DNA of 10,817 bases from an uncultured Pseudomonadota bacterium. Its GTDB lineage: Bacteria > Pseudomonadota > Gammaproteobacteria > Burkholderiales > SG8-39. The position numbers and the translations under genes were made by a program. The DNA is taken from positions 1-10,817 of the forward strand of contig CAIVVS010000188.1 of assembly GCA_903909415.1 (NCBI GenBank), in the 5' to 3' direction. The notes below the pieces were generated by a model that saw only the letters and a list, made by a program, of their open reading frames with translations, did no database searches and was not told where the DNA came from. Below, piece after piece: positions 1-6,603 of the stretch. Positions within the stretch are counted from its first letter, which is position 1. The number at the start of each line of letters is the position of its first letter.

Positions 1-469
1 AGGTGCTGACGAAGCAGGTGTCGCCGCCGCCGTCCGGCGGGACGGTGTGGTTGTAGAGCATGCTGCCCAGCGGCGGCATGGGCGCGCAGGACTGGTCGGA
101 GTGGTAGCTCTCGCCGGAGATGCGGTCCGAGGTCTCGTCGTAGTGGAACTTGCGCACCAGCGGGTTGTCGCTCGGCTTGCTGATGGTGGTGCCGCCGACG
201 TGCTTGCCCAGCGGGCCGAAGTGCTGGGCGAAGCGGATCTGGTCCTCGTGGCTGATCTTCTGGTCGCGGAAGAAGATGACCAGGTGGCGGGTGTAGGCGT
301 CCTTCACCTCGGCGATGGTCTCGGGCGACAGCGGCTTGGTCAGGTCGATGTCGGTGATCTCGGCGCCGATGTGCGGCGAGGCCGGGGTGACGGTGATGGT
401 CTTGTACGTCGGCCGCGCGTCCGCCGGGGTCAGTGCCCGGATCGGCGCGCCTATGCTGCTGGTGTACAT
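1..469 (-). CDS. TauD/TfdA-family Fe(II)/2-oxoglutarate-dependent dioxygenase (3' end cut by window)
   Basis: The first 156 residues are visible; the C-terminal part lies beyond the left edge. The family uses Fe(II) and 2-oxoglutarate to hydroxylate substrates such as taurine, other sulfonates or phenoxyacetates, in the cytoplasm. Visible family marks are the FFRDQ segment (residues 66-70), an AQHFGPLG stretch (81-88), and YHSDQS (122-127), which holds the HxD iron ligands H123 and D125. The distal iron His and the 2-oxoglutarate-binding Arg would be in the missing part. The start at 469 is supported by an AGGAG ribosome-binding site seven bases upstream. The gene is divergent from a LysR regulator, the usual layout for a regulator and its target, so control by that LysR protein is likely. 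The substrate cannot be read from this fragment; taurine is only one possibility. Confidence 0.9.
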   Translation of the reverse strand, partial: MYTSSIGAPIRALTPADARPTYKTITVTPASPHIGAEITDIDLTKPLSPETIAEVKDAYTRHLVIFFRDQKISHEDQIRFAQHFGPLGKHVGGTTISKPSDNPLVRKFHYDETSDRISGESYHSDQSCAPMPPLGSMLYNHTVPPDGGGDTCFVST

Positions 470-634
470 GCGTGGTCTCCTGGTGGAACCGGCCTCGACG
501 CCCGCCTCTGCGTGCGGCGGTGCTTGCCGGGATGCGCCACCCTACGCGCCCGGCACGGCCGTGCACAGGCCGCCCGGGCGAAAGGTGTTATGCTTTTTTC
601 GGCATATCCGACACCCCCATCCCGGACCCGGCCG
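470..634. promoter_or_regulatory. Divergent dioxygenase/lysR intergenic region
   Basis: A 165-bp spacer between two divergent starts. It must hold the promoters of both genes. It contains a TATGC-N8-GCATA dyad at 589-606 in an AT-rich patch, plus two perfect GC-rich palindromes: GCACGGCCGTGC at 553-564 and CGCCCGGGCG at 571-580. The last two may be chance in such GC-rich DNA. No convincing pair of -35 and -10 boxes was found on either strand. Confidence 0.6.
589..606. promoter_or_regulatory. Candidate LysR operator dyad TATGC-N8-GCATA
   Basis: Five-base inverted arms (589-593 and 602-606) flank an 8-bp T-rich centre, 29 bp before the lysR start. LysR-type regulators usually bind interrupted dyads with a T-N11-A core in the spacer shared with a divergent target gene. 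Position and AT-richness fit that; the assignment is inference. Confidence 0.4.
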
Positions 635-1576
635 ATGAACCTCAAGCAGCTGGATTACTTCGTGCAGGTGGCCGCCCACGGCAGCCTGAGCCGCGCCTCG
701 GCCGCGCTGGGCATGGGCCAGCCTGCGCTGAGCCGGCATATCCGGGGGCTGGAGACGGAACTGCGGCGCAACCTGTTCCACCGCAACGGGCGCGGCGTGC
801 TGCTCACCGACGCCGGGGCGCGCTTCCTGTCGTACGCCAAGGGCATCCTCAGCCAGCTGGACGGCGCGCGTGCCGCGATGGCCGGCACCGACGCCGACAT
901 CGGCGGTCGGGTCGTGGTGGGCCTGCCGCCCTCGGTGGGGCGCTCGGTCACCGTGCCCCTGGTGCGCGCCTTCCGCGCCCGCTACCCGAACGCGCAGCTG
1001 TCCCTGGTCGAGGGACTGAGCGCCGGCATGCAGGAGCAGCTGCTCGCCGGCCGCGTGGACCTGGCGGTGCTGCACAACCCGGCCGCCTCGGCCTTGGTCG
1101 CGGTGGAGCCGCTTCTGACCGAGGCGCTGTGCCTGGCCAGCCCGGCGGCCGGGGTGAGCAGCAAGCTGAAGACCCAGTCGAAAACGGCGGACTTCGACGA
1201 GCTCGCCGGCCTGCCGCTGATCTCGCCCAGCGCGCCGCACCTGATCCGCACCCTGGTGGAAGCCGAGGCCGCTCGGCGCGGCATCGAGCTGAACTTCTCG
1301 CTGGAAGTGGACGCCGTGGGTTCGCTGCTGGACCTGGTACGCGAGGGCTGCGGCCATGCCGTGGTGCCCCAGTCGGTGGTCTGGGCAGGCCTGCCCGGTG
1401 GTGGCGTGGTGGCGCGGCGCATCGTGCGCCCGCGACTGGCCAGCCTGCTGGCGCTGGTCACCTCGACGCGCCGGCCGGCGACCCTGCTGTCCAGCGGCAC
1501 CGAGGCCATCCTGCGCGGGCTGCTGCAACAGGCCATGGGTGGGCGCGGCGAAGGCAAGCCAGCGCAGGCCGCCTGA
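635..1576 (+). CDS. LysR-type transcriptional regulator
   Basis: A 313-residue protein, a normal length for the family. The N-terminal winged helix-turn-helix (about residues 1-60) is clear: MNLKQLDYFVQVAAHGSLS, then ASAALGMGQPALSRHI and a TDAG turn. The rest is the periplasmic-binding-protein-like effector domain (about 90-295), resembling the Nac-like branch of the family. An in-frame ATG at 590 would add 15 residues with no homology and would start inside the candidate operator, so the ATG at 635 was chosen even though its ribosome-binding site is weak. The open frame continues upstream to base 47, but that part lies opposite the dioxygenase gene. It probably controls the divergent dioxygenase and perhaps the Bug gene 109 bp downstream. 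The effector is unknown. Confidence 0.94.
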   Translation: MNLKQLDYFVQVAAHGSLSRASAALGMGQPALSRHIRGLETELRRNLFHRNGRGVLLTDAGARFLSYAKGILSQLDGARAAMAGTDADIGGRVVVGLPPSVGRSVTVPLVRAFRARYPNAQLSLVEGLSAGMQEQLLAGRVDLAVLHNPAASALVAVEPLLTEALCLASPAAGVSSKLKTQSKTADFDELAGLPLISPSAPHLIRTLVEAEAARRGIELNFSLEVDAVGSLLDLVREGCGHAVVPQSVVWAGLPGGGVVARRIVRPRLASLLALVTSTRRPATLLSSGTEAILRGLLQQAMGGRGEGKPAQAA

Positions 1577-1685
1577 AGCACGCACACCGCAGCACGAAGG
1601 GCGCACACGACGCACACGACGCGCGCGCGCGCCGCTGCGCGCCGATGCAGAATGCGGTCTTGCCTCGCCAACCCGGAGCCCGTCC
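1577..1685 (+). other. lysR-bug intergenic region with tandem repeat and CG tract
   Basis: A 109-bp gap. It contains two tandem copies of CGCACACGA (1602-1619) running straight into an alternating CG tract (about 1620-1632). No strong terminator or promoter was recognised, so the Bug gene may be cotranscribed with lysR or have its own weak promoter. A GGAG ribosome-binding site lies eight bases before the Bug start. Confidence 0.55.
1602..1632. repeat. CGCACACGA x2 followed by alternating CG run
   Basis: Direct 9-bp tandem copies at 1602-1610 and 1611-1619, then a pure CG dinucleotide run. Such tracts can adopt left-handed DNA or slip during replication. No functional role can be shown here. 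Confidence 0.6.
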
Positions 1686-2669
1686 ATGCCCGCACGCCCC
1701 GCCACCCGATTGAAGGTCCTGCTCGCCACCGCGCTCGGCGCCGCGACGCTCGCCGCCCACGCCGCGTGGCCCGAGAAACCGGTGAAGATCATCCTGCCCT
1801 ACGCCGCAGGCGGCCTGGGCGACGTGCTGGTGCGCACGGTGCAGACCGGCGTGCAGTCGCGACTCGGCCAGCCGGTGGTGATCGAGTACCGCACCGGGGC
1901 GAGCGGCAACATCGGCGTGCAGGAGGTGATCCGCGCCGCGCCCGACGGCTACACGCTGCTGCTGGGGCCGACCAACAACTTCGTGATCAACCAGTACCTC
2001 TACCCCAACCTCGGCTACGACCCGCTGGCGGCGCTGGTGCCCGTGACCATGCTGGCCGACACGCCCTACCTGGTGTACGTGAACGCGCAGGTGCCGGCCA
2101 CCACCTACCCGGAGTTCGTGGCCTACGCCCGCGCGAACGCCGGCAAGCTGAACTACGGTTCGCCGGGCAATGCCACGGTGCCGCACCTGTCGGCCTACAT
2201 GCTGTCCGAGGTGATGGGCGCGCGCATGACCCACGTGCCCTACAAGGGCGCGCAGCCCGGCGTGCAGGCGCTGCTGGCCAATGACGTGCAGATGTTCATC
2301 TTCAGCTACGGCATCTCCGGCCCGCTGATCGCCGCGGGCAAGCTGCGCGCGCTGGCCGTGGCATCGGGCGAGCGGCTCAAGGCGCTGCCGAACGTGCCCA
2401 CCGCCACCGAGGCCGGCATTCCCGCGGGCGTGCTGCTGAGCAACTGGTGGGCGATCGCCGCGCCGCGCGGCACCGACGGCCCGGTGGTGGGCAGGCTGGC
2501 CGCCGACATCCGCGCGTCGCTCATGGATGCCGAGGTGCAGAAGAAGTACCAGGACATGGGCGTGATCCCGCTGGGGAACACGCCGGCCGATGCGATGGAG
2601 CGCATGCGCGCCGAGGCGCGCAGCTGGAAGGCGATCGTCGAGAAGTCCGGCGCGAAGGCCGACCAGTAA
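1686..2669 (+). CDS. Bug/TctC-family tripartite tricarboxylate transporter substrate-binding protein
   Basis: A 327-residue periplasmic solute-binding protein, the usual family length. A Sec signal peptide spans about residues 1-26 (RLKVLLATALGAATLAAHA) with likely cleavage before AWPEKP, the typical Bug mature N-terminus. Family motifs follow: VKIILPYAAGG, GNIGVQEV, APDGYTLLLG, LNYGSPG, HVPYKGAQPG and a TEAG segment. Bug proteins capture small carboxylates or amides, often for TctAB permeases, but are greatly expanded in Burkholderiales as orphans; no tctA or tctB is visible here. The start at 1686 is supported by an upstream GGAG and by the signal peptide. Its place after lysR and near a divergent dioxygenase suggests a shared substrate, which is inference. 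Confidence 0.94.
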   Translation: MPARPATRLKVLLATALGAATLAAHAAWPEKPVKIILPYAAGGLGDVLVRTVQTGVQSRLGQPVVIEYRTGASGNIGVQEVIRAAPDGYTLLLGPTNNFVINQYLYPNLGYDPLAALVPVTMLADTPYLVYVNAQVPATTYPEFVAYARANAGKLNYGSPGNATVPHLSAYMLSEVMGARMTHVPYKGAQPGVQALLANDVQMFIFSYGISGPLIAAGKLRALAVASGERLKALPNVPTATEAGIPAGVLLSNWWAIAAPRGTDGPVVGRLAADIRASLMDAEVQKKYQDMGVIPLGNTPADAMERMRAEARSWKAIVEKSGAKADQ

Positions 2670-2729
2670 GCGCGTCGGTATCGCGCGGGGCGCGGGTACG
2701 GGCGGACCTGGCCGCGGCCGGGCCCGGCG

Positions 2730-3491
2730 CTACTTCGCGTGCCGCTTCTCGCCCTCGGCGAGGATCTTCGCCGTCACGCCTTCCTTGTTCATCGCCTGCA
2801 TGGCGGTGTCCAGGCGCTTGAGCGAGTCGCCGCTCATCCAGGTGCTGCACGCGAGGTAGAGCTGCTGCTCGGTGACGGTGAACACCGGCTTGACCGGCGG
2901 CGCCTTGGCGCGCTCGGCGATGCCGCGCCAGGTGTACTGGCCCGACACCCACAGGTCGATGTGCTGCGGGTCTTCCTTCTTGAGCAGCAGCTTGGGCGGC
3001 AGCAGCACCTCGCTGGTGGCCTCGATCTGGTTGGTCAGGCCGCGCTCGTTCAGGAACTCGGCCTTGGCGTCGGACTTGACCACGCCGATCTTGTAGCGGC
3101 GCAGGTCGCCCAGCGCCTTGGGGGCAACCGGGAAGTCGGCCTTGCCCACCAGGATCCAGCGGTTGGTCGCCAGCGGCCCGACCCAGCGGAACAGCAGTTC
3201 GCGGTTGTCCAGCCGGGCGGTGGAAAAGAGGCAGGTGTCCTTCTCGAACTGGGCGCGCTTGTAGCCGGCGTCCCAGGCGACGAACTCGAAGCGCGCGCTG
3301 AGGTTGGCGCGCTTCAGCAGCTCGGTCACCACCTCGGTGGACATGCCCGCGGGCTTGCCACCGTCCTGGTAGTTGAACGGCGGATTCTGCTCGGACAGCA
3401 GCGTGAGCGTCTGTGCCTGCGCCGCGCCCGCCAGCATCGCCGTTGCCGCGACCAGCGCCCCCAGTCCTGCTGCCATCCTGCTGCGATCCAT
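2730..3491 (-). CDS. Periplasmic solute-binding protein, SBP_bac_3 (HisJ/GlnH-like) fold
   Basis: A 253-residue protein with a Sec signal peptide (residues 1-26, ending AGAAQA before QTLTLL). The mature part follows the amino-acid-binding protein pattern: LLSEQNPPFNY (31-41), GMSTEVVTELL (49-59), FSTARLDNRELLFRWVGP (89-106) and YKIGVVKSDAK (133-143). Cys87 and Cys215 could form a disulfide in the periplasm. The start at 3491 has a purine-rich GGGGAGAGAGGG upstream and fits the signal peptide. No permease or ATPase for an amino-acid ABC importer is nearby, so it is either an orphan binding protein or a family member with a sensory role. It is 178 bp downstream of the MCE operon on the same strand, and convergent with the Bug gene. 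The ligand is unknown. Confidence 0.9.
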   Translation of the reverse strand: MDRSRMAAGLGALVAATAMLAGAAQAQTLTLLSEQNPPFNYQDGGKPAGMSTEVVTELLKRANLSARFEFVAWDAGYKRAQFEKDTCLFSTARLDNRELLFRWVGPLATNRWILVGKADFPVAPKALGDLRRYKIGVVKSDAKAEFLNERGLTNQIEATSEVLLPPKLLLKKEDPQHIDLWVSGQYTWRGIAERAKAPPVKPVFTVTEQQLYLACSTWMSGDSLKRLDTAMQAMNKEGVTAKILAEGEKRHAK

Positions 3492-3669
3492 GCCCTCTCT
3501 CCCCGTTCGCCTGCGACCCCGCGCGACGGCGCGGGACCGGACAAGGTACCGAGGATAGCCGCCCGGCAATTCAGGCGGCAAGCAGGAAGTTCGCGCAGGG
3601 CCGAGCGGGAAGACCGAGCGGCAAGTACGAGGGGGAAGTTCGCGAAGGCGCCCCGCCCCACCGTACCGG
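3492..3669 (-). other. Intergenic region with hairpins and short direct repeats
   Basis: A 178-bp gap between the last MCE-operon gene and the solute-binding protein gene. It holds a perfect 7-bp stem with a 4-base loop (CCCGCGC 3518-3524, GCGCGGG 3529-3535) in the leader of the binding-protein gene. A second stem is GCCGCC 3558-3563 with GGCGGC 3574-3579. There are two direct copies of GGAAGTTCGCG (3585-3595, 3634-3644) and two of CCGAGCGG (3601-3608, 3614-3621). No T-run follows either stem, so no classical intrinsic terminator is called. Confidence 0.5.
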
Positions 3670-4611
3670 CTACTTCGCGGCGGCCTCGGCCATGCGCCTG
3701 ACCGCCGGCTCGTCGGGCTGCTCGCGTGCGAGCTGCTCCCAGGCACGGCGTGCCTCGTCCTTGTAGCCCTCGCGGTCCAGCCAGGCGGCGAAGGCCACAC
3801 GCTCGGGGAACGGCGCCTTCGCGTCCGGTCGCGCGCGCGCCAGCGCGTCGCGCTGCGCGGCGTCCACCACGATGAACCAGCCGCTTGCGCCGCGCGAGGC
3901 GCCGCCGGATACCGCGGGCTGCGCCTGCCAGTCGTAGCGCTCGCCCGGCTTGAGCACGACCTCCTCCGGGATGCGGTAGTTCGCCGCCGCTGCCGTGCCC
4001 TCATGCAGGGCGGTGCCATCGCGGTCGCGCAGCGCGATGCGGTAGTTGCCCACGTTGGCCGGGTCTTCCCAGCGCAGCTCGGGCCGCGCCTCCAGCACCG
4101 CGCCGTTGCGCGGCGCCGTGGCGCGCAGGCGGTTGGGCGCGCCGACGCTGCGCATCACCACCGCGCCCTGCGTGACGCTGGCGATGTTCACCTTCGCGCC
4201 ACCGGCGCGCGCGAACGACAAGGCCTTTTTCCTCGGCGCCGAGCCGCTCAGCTCGCGCGGCTCGCGCTCGCCGACGGTGAAGGCCGCCGGACCGGTGAAG
4301 GCGAACTCCTCGCCGCTGGCCGAGAACACCACCACCAGCTTCGCGCCCGCGCCCAGGGTCACGCGCGCGCCCGAGGGCAGCTCCTGCAGCATGCCCACCG
4401 GGCCGGCGTTGGCGCCGGTGCGCTGCACCGCGCCGCTGGCCTCGGTGACCATCGCGGCGGCCGCGACCACGGCTTGCGCCGCGAGCTGCGGGGCCGTCAG
4501 GCCGAAAAGCAGCGCCAGAATAGCATAAGTCGCTGATTTAATTATATTTTTCTCACTGCGTTTCATGTTCGTGTCCAGCGGTTTGGTGTGCTGCGTGCGT
4601 GGCTTGCTCAT
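3670..4611 (-). CDS. Exported protein with FecR-like and Ig/FN3-like domains
   Basis: A 313-residue protein. A basic N-terminus is followed by a hydrophobic segment (about 25-47, ATYAILALLFGLTA), a signal peptide or anchor. Residues about 51-115 resemble a FecR-type beta domain (VTEASGAVQR, LPSGARVTLGAGAKLVVVFS). Residues about 165-250 look Ig- or FN3-like (APRNGAVLEARPELRWED, then KPGERYDWQA). The tail (about 252-312) is helical and TPR-like. The start at 4611 is preferred because GGGAGG sits four bases upstream; the ATG at 4566 (298 residues) has a weaker site and is the alternative. It is the last gene of the operon, 16 nt after the TPR lipoprotein. FecR-like domains here usually mark envelope proteins, not necessarily sigma-factor regulators. 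Its precise function is unknown. Confidence 0.82.
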   Translation of the reverse strand: MSKPRTQHTKPLDTNMKRSEKNIIKSATYAILALLFGLTAPQLAAQAVVAAAAMVTEASGAVQRTGANAGPVGMLQELPSGARVTLGAGAKLVVVFSASGEEFAFTGPAAFTVGEREPRELSGSAPRKKALSFARAGGAKVNIASVTQGAVVMRSVGAPNRLRATAPRNGAVLEARPELRWEDPANVGNYRIALRDRDGTALHEGTAAAANYRIPEEVVLKPGERYDWQAQPAVSGGASRGASGWFIVVDAAQRDALARARPDAKAPFPERVAFAAWLDREGYKDEARRAWEQLAREQPDEPAVRRMAEAAAK

Positions 4612-4627
4612 CAGGCCTCCCGCTCCG

Positions 4628-5509
4628 TTAACGCGGCGCCGCGCTGCCCGGCATACCGGCCAGGCCCTGGCGCGCGTGTTCCACCGTGACTTTGTTCCCA
4701 TCGGCCTGCGCGGCGGCCAGTGCGCGCTCGAAATGCGCGCGTGCCAGCGCCGCATCGCCGTTGCGCGCATGCGCCCGTCCCAGCATCAGCAGGTCATTCG
4801 CCACCGCCCTCGCAAGCGCGAGTTTCTTGTCGATAGTGAGCGCTTCATTCAGCGGGGCCAGTGCCTCCGCCGGGGCCGAGGATGCTCCCGGCAGCAGCAG
4901 CGCCGACCCGAGCAGCCGCAGCGCATTCGCCAGTTCCTCCTGGTCGCCAGCGGCGCGCTGCAGCGTGATCGCCTCGCGGCCCAGCTTCGCAGCGGTGGCG
5001 CCATCACCGGCGGCGAGCGCGAGGTAGCCGCGCAGGCCAAGCAGCTTGCCGCGCAGCGCGCAGGACTCGCGGCACTTCGCTTCCGCCTTCGTGGCGAACT
5101 CCGACGCGGCCGCATGCTCGCCCGCGTCCATCGCCAGCAGCGCGCGGCGCAGCGCGGCCTCGGCGACGCGCCGGTCGGCGAACACCAGGTTGCGCTCGTT
5201 CAGGATGCGCTCGGCGCTCGCCACCGCGCCGGCGCGGTCGCCCAGGCGCTGCTGCACGATGGACAGGTTCACCAGGTTGGCGGCGATCGCGTCCTCGTCC
5301 TCGATGGACTCGGCCGCGGCCAGCGCGCGGCGGAAATGGTCGGCCGCGCCCTTGTAGTCGCCGCGCGCGAAGAACTGCTCGCCGCGGTTGTTCTCGTCCA
5401 CCGCGCGCTGCAGGCGGCTGGGCGGCGCCTCGGTCGGCGGGCCGCCCGCGCAGGCGGCGAGCAGCGCGCACAGCACGGCCGGCAGTGCACGCGTGGCCAA
5501 GGGCTTCAT
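4628..5509 (-). CDS. TPR-repeat lipoprotein
   Basis: A 293-residue protein with a short signal peptide ending in a lipobox, LAAC, with Cys20 as the lipidation site, then a GGPPTEAPP linker. The rest is alpha-helical and rich in TPR-like repeats. The clearest run from about 41 to 72 (RGEQFFARGDYKGAADHF), 78-112 (NLVNLSIVQQRLGDRAGAV) and 236-270 (LLMLGRAHARNGDAALARAHF). It probably sits on the outer membrane facing the periplasm; position +2 is Ala, so the inner-membrane Asp signal is absent. Its ATG overlaps the MCE stop in an ATGA, with GGGGAG upstream, implying translational coupling. In related MCE operons this position is often filled by a PqiC-type auxiliary lipoprotein; no PqiC similarity was recognised. 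TPRs suggest a scaffold role, which is inference. Confidence 0.88.
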   Translation of the reverse strand: MKPLATRALPAVLCALLAACAGGPPTEAPPSRLQRAVDENNRGEQFFARGDYKGAADHFRRALAAAESIEDEDAIAANLVNLSIVQQRLGDRAGAVASAERILNERNLVFADRRVAEAALRRALLAMDAGEHAAASEFATKAEAKCRESCALRGKLLGLRGYLALAAGDGATAAKLGREAITLQRAAGDQEELANALRLLGSALLLPGASSAPAEALAPLNEALTIDKKLALARAVANDLLMLGRAHARNGDAALARAHFERALAAAQADGNKVTVEHARQGLAGMPGSAAPR

Positions 5510-6603
5510 TTCGCGCTCCCCGCGCTCGTCGGCGCAGGCGTGGCAGCGGGGCTGGCCGGCAATGCGGGCCAGGGCATGCCCGATTCGTTCAGGTCGATCG
5601 GCAGGGTGCGCGTCTGCGGCGCACCCACCATGCGGTTGAAGGGCCAGCTGCGCTTGACCGCGCTGGTGAGTTCGGCCGCGTCGGCGGCGGCGCCCTGCAC
5701 TTCCGCCAGCGTGCCCTCGACGCGGTCGGAGGCGCCGTTCAGGCGCTCGCCGGTCGCGCGCGCGGCACGGTTGAGTTCGCGCGCGGCATTGGCCACGTCG
5801 GACATCGCCGAGCTGGTGCTGGCGGCGATCTTCGGCAGCTCGCTCTCCACCGCCTTGCTGCTGTTGCGCGCGAACTGGTTCACCGTCTCGCCCATGGTGC
5901 CCACGTTTTCGCGCACGCTGCCGGCCACGGCCGTGGCCTGGGTGGTGAACTCGGTGAAGCGCTGCTGCATCGCCGGTACGCCCTCGATCACGCTGCGCGT
6001 GGCGAGCATCGACTGGCGGAAGTCCCCCTCCGGGTCGTTGATCCAGCCCACCGTGTCGCGCAGGCCCGCCACCACCGGCTCGACGCGGCGTTTCAGGTCC
6101 TCCACCGCGTCCGTGTAGGAAGCGCCGCGCTCGAACGCGATCACCTCGTTCTCGGCCAGGCTGCGACCGCCCACCGCGTCGCGCTTGGGCACGATCTCGA
6201 CGAAGGACGCGCCGATCAGGCCCTCGCGCGCCAGGCGCGCGTGCGAGCCCACCGGCACCATGGCGACGTACTCGGTGTTGATCGCGAGCTCCACCTCGAC
6301 CTCGGCGCGCTTGATCTGCATGTCGGCAACCTTGCCCACGTGGAAGCCCAGCAGCTTCACCGGCATGCCCTTGGAGATGCCGCTCGCGTCCGGTGCGATG
6401 AAGAACACCCGCGTCTGGCGCGCGAGCAGGCCCTGCTTCCAGCCCACCGCCAGCACCAGCACCGCCAGCGCCGCGACCGCGACCACCACGAACAGCGTGA
6501 CCTTGCGGCCCATGCCGGGAAAGCGCGGCCGGCTCACCATGGCCGCGATGCGGCCGAGTTCATCGCCTGCCATGTCGCCATCGGTTCCTTGCTTCGGGCT
6601 CAT
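5506..6603 (-). CDS. MCE-domain (MlaD-type) lipid-transport protein
   Basis: A 365-residue inner-membrane-anchored periplasmic protein. After a 33-residue cytoplasmic N-terminus comes one membrane helix (about 34-54). The MCE domain follows (about 64-140: VFFIAPDASGISKGMPVKLLGFHVGKV, then REGLIGASFVEIVPK). A long helical, coiled-coil-like region (about 165-315) and a Pro/Ala-rich tail complete it. MCE proteins such as MlaD and PqiB form hexameric rings that carry lipids across the periplasm. The length exceeds E. coli MlaD because of the helical extension, closer to the needle-forming MCE type. The start at 6603 lies in an ATGA overlap with the upstream ATPase-like gene. Its partners are the adjacent permease and ATPase-like protein. 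No MlaC or STAS-domain MlaB gene is visible in the operon. Confidence 0.93.
   Translation of the reverse strand: MSPKQGTDGDMAGDELGRIAAMVSRPRFPGMGRKVTLFVVVAVAALAVLVLAVGWKQGLLARQTRVFFIAPDASGISKGMPVKLLGFHVGKVADMQIKRAEVEVELAINTEYVAMVPVGSHARLAREGLIGASFVEIVPKRDAVGGRSLAENEVIAFERGASYTDAVEDLKRRVEPVVAGLRDTVGWINDPEGDFRQSMLATRSVIEGVPAMQQRFTEFTTQATAVAGSVRENVGTMGETVNQFARNSSKAVESELPKIAASTSSAMSDVANAARELNRAARATGERLNGASDRVEGTLAEVQGAAADAAELTSAVKRSWPFNRMVGAPQTRTLPIDLNESGMPWPALPASPAATPAPTSAGSAK

Noticed and set aside
553..580. GCACGGCCGTGC and CGCCCGGGCG as operators
   Set aside because: Perfect but short GC-only-like palindromes are common in such DNA; the AT-rich dyad at 589-606 is the better operator candidate.
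47..634. Long upstream extension of the LysR reading frame
   Set aside because: It is antisense to the clear dioxygenase gene and has no homology; the HTH begins at the ATG at 635.
2670..2729. GC palindromes GGCCGCGGCC and CCGGGCCCGG as a bidirectional terminator between convergent genes
   Set aside because: The palindromes overlap, leave no loop and have no T-run on either strand; they are likely by chance at this GC content.
2730..3491. Solute-binding protein as a component of the MCE transporter
   Set aside because: Its fold is that of amino-acid importers, it is separated by 178 bp, and MCE systems do not use this class of binding protein; cotranscription remains possible.
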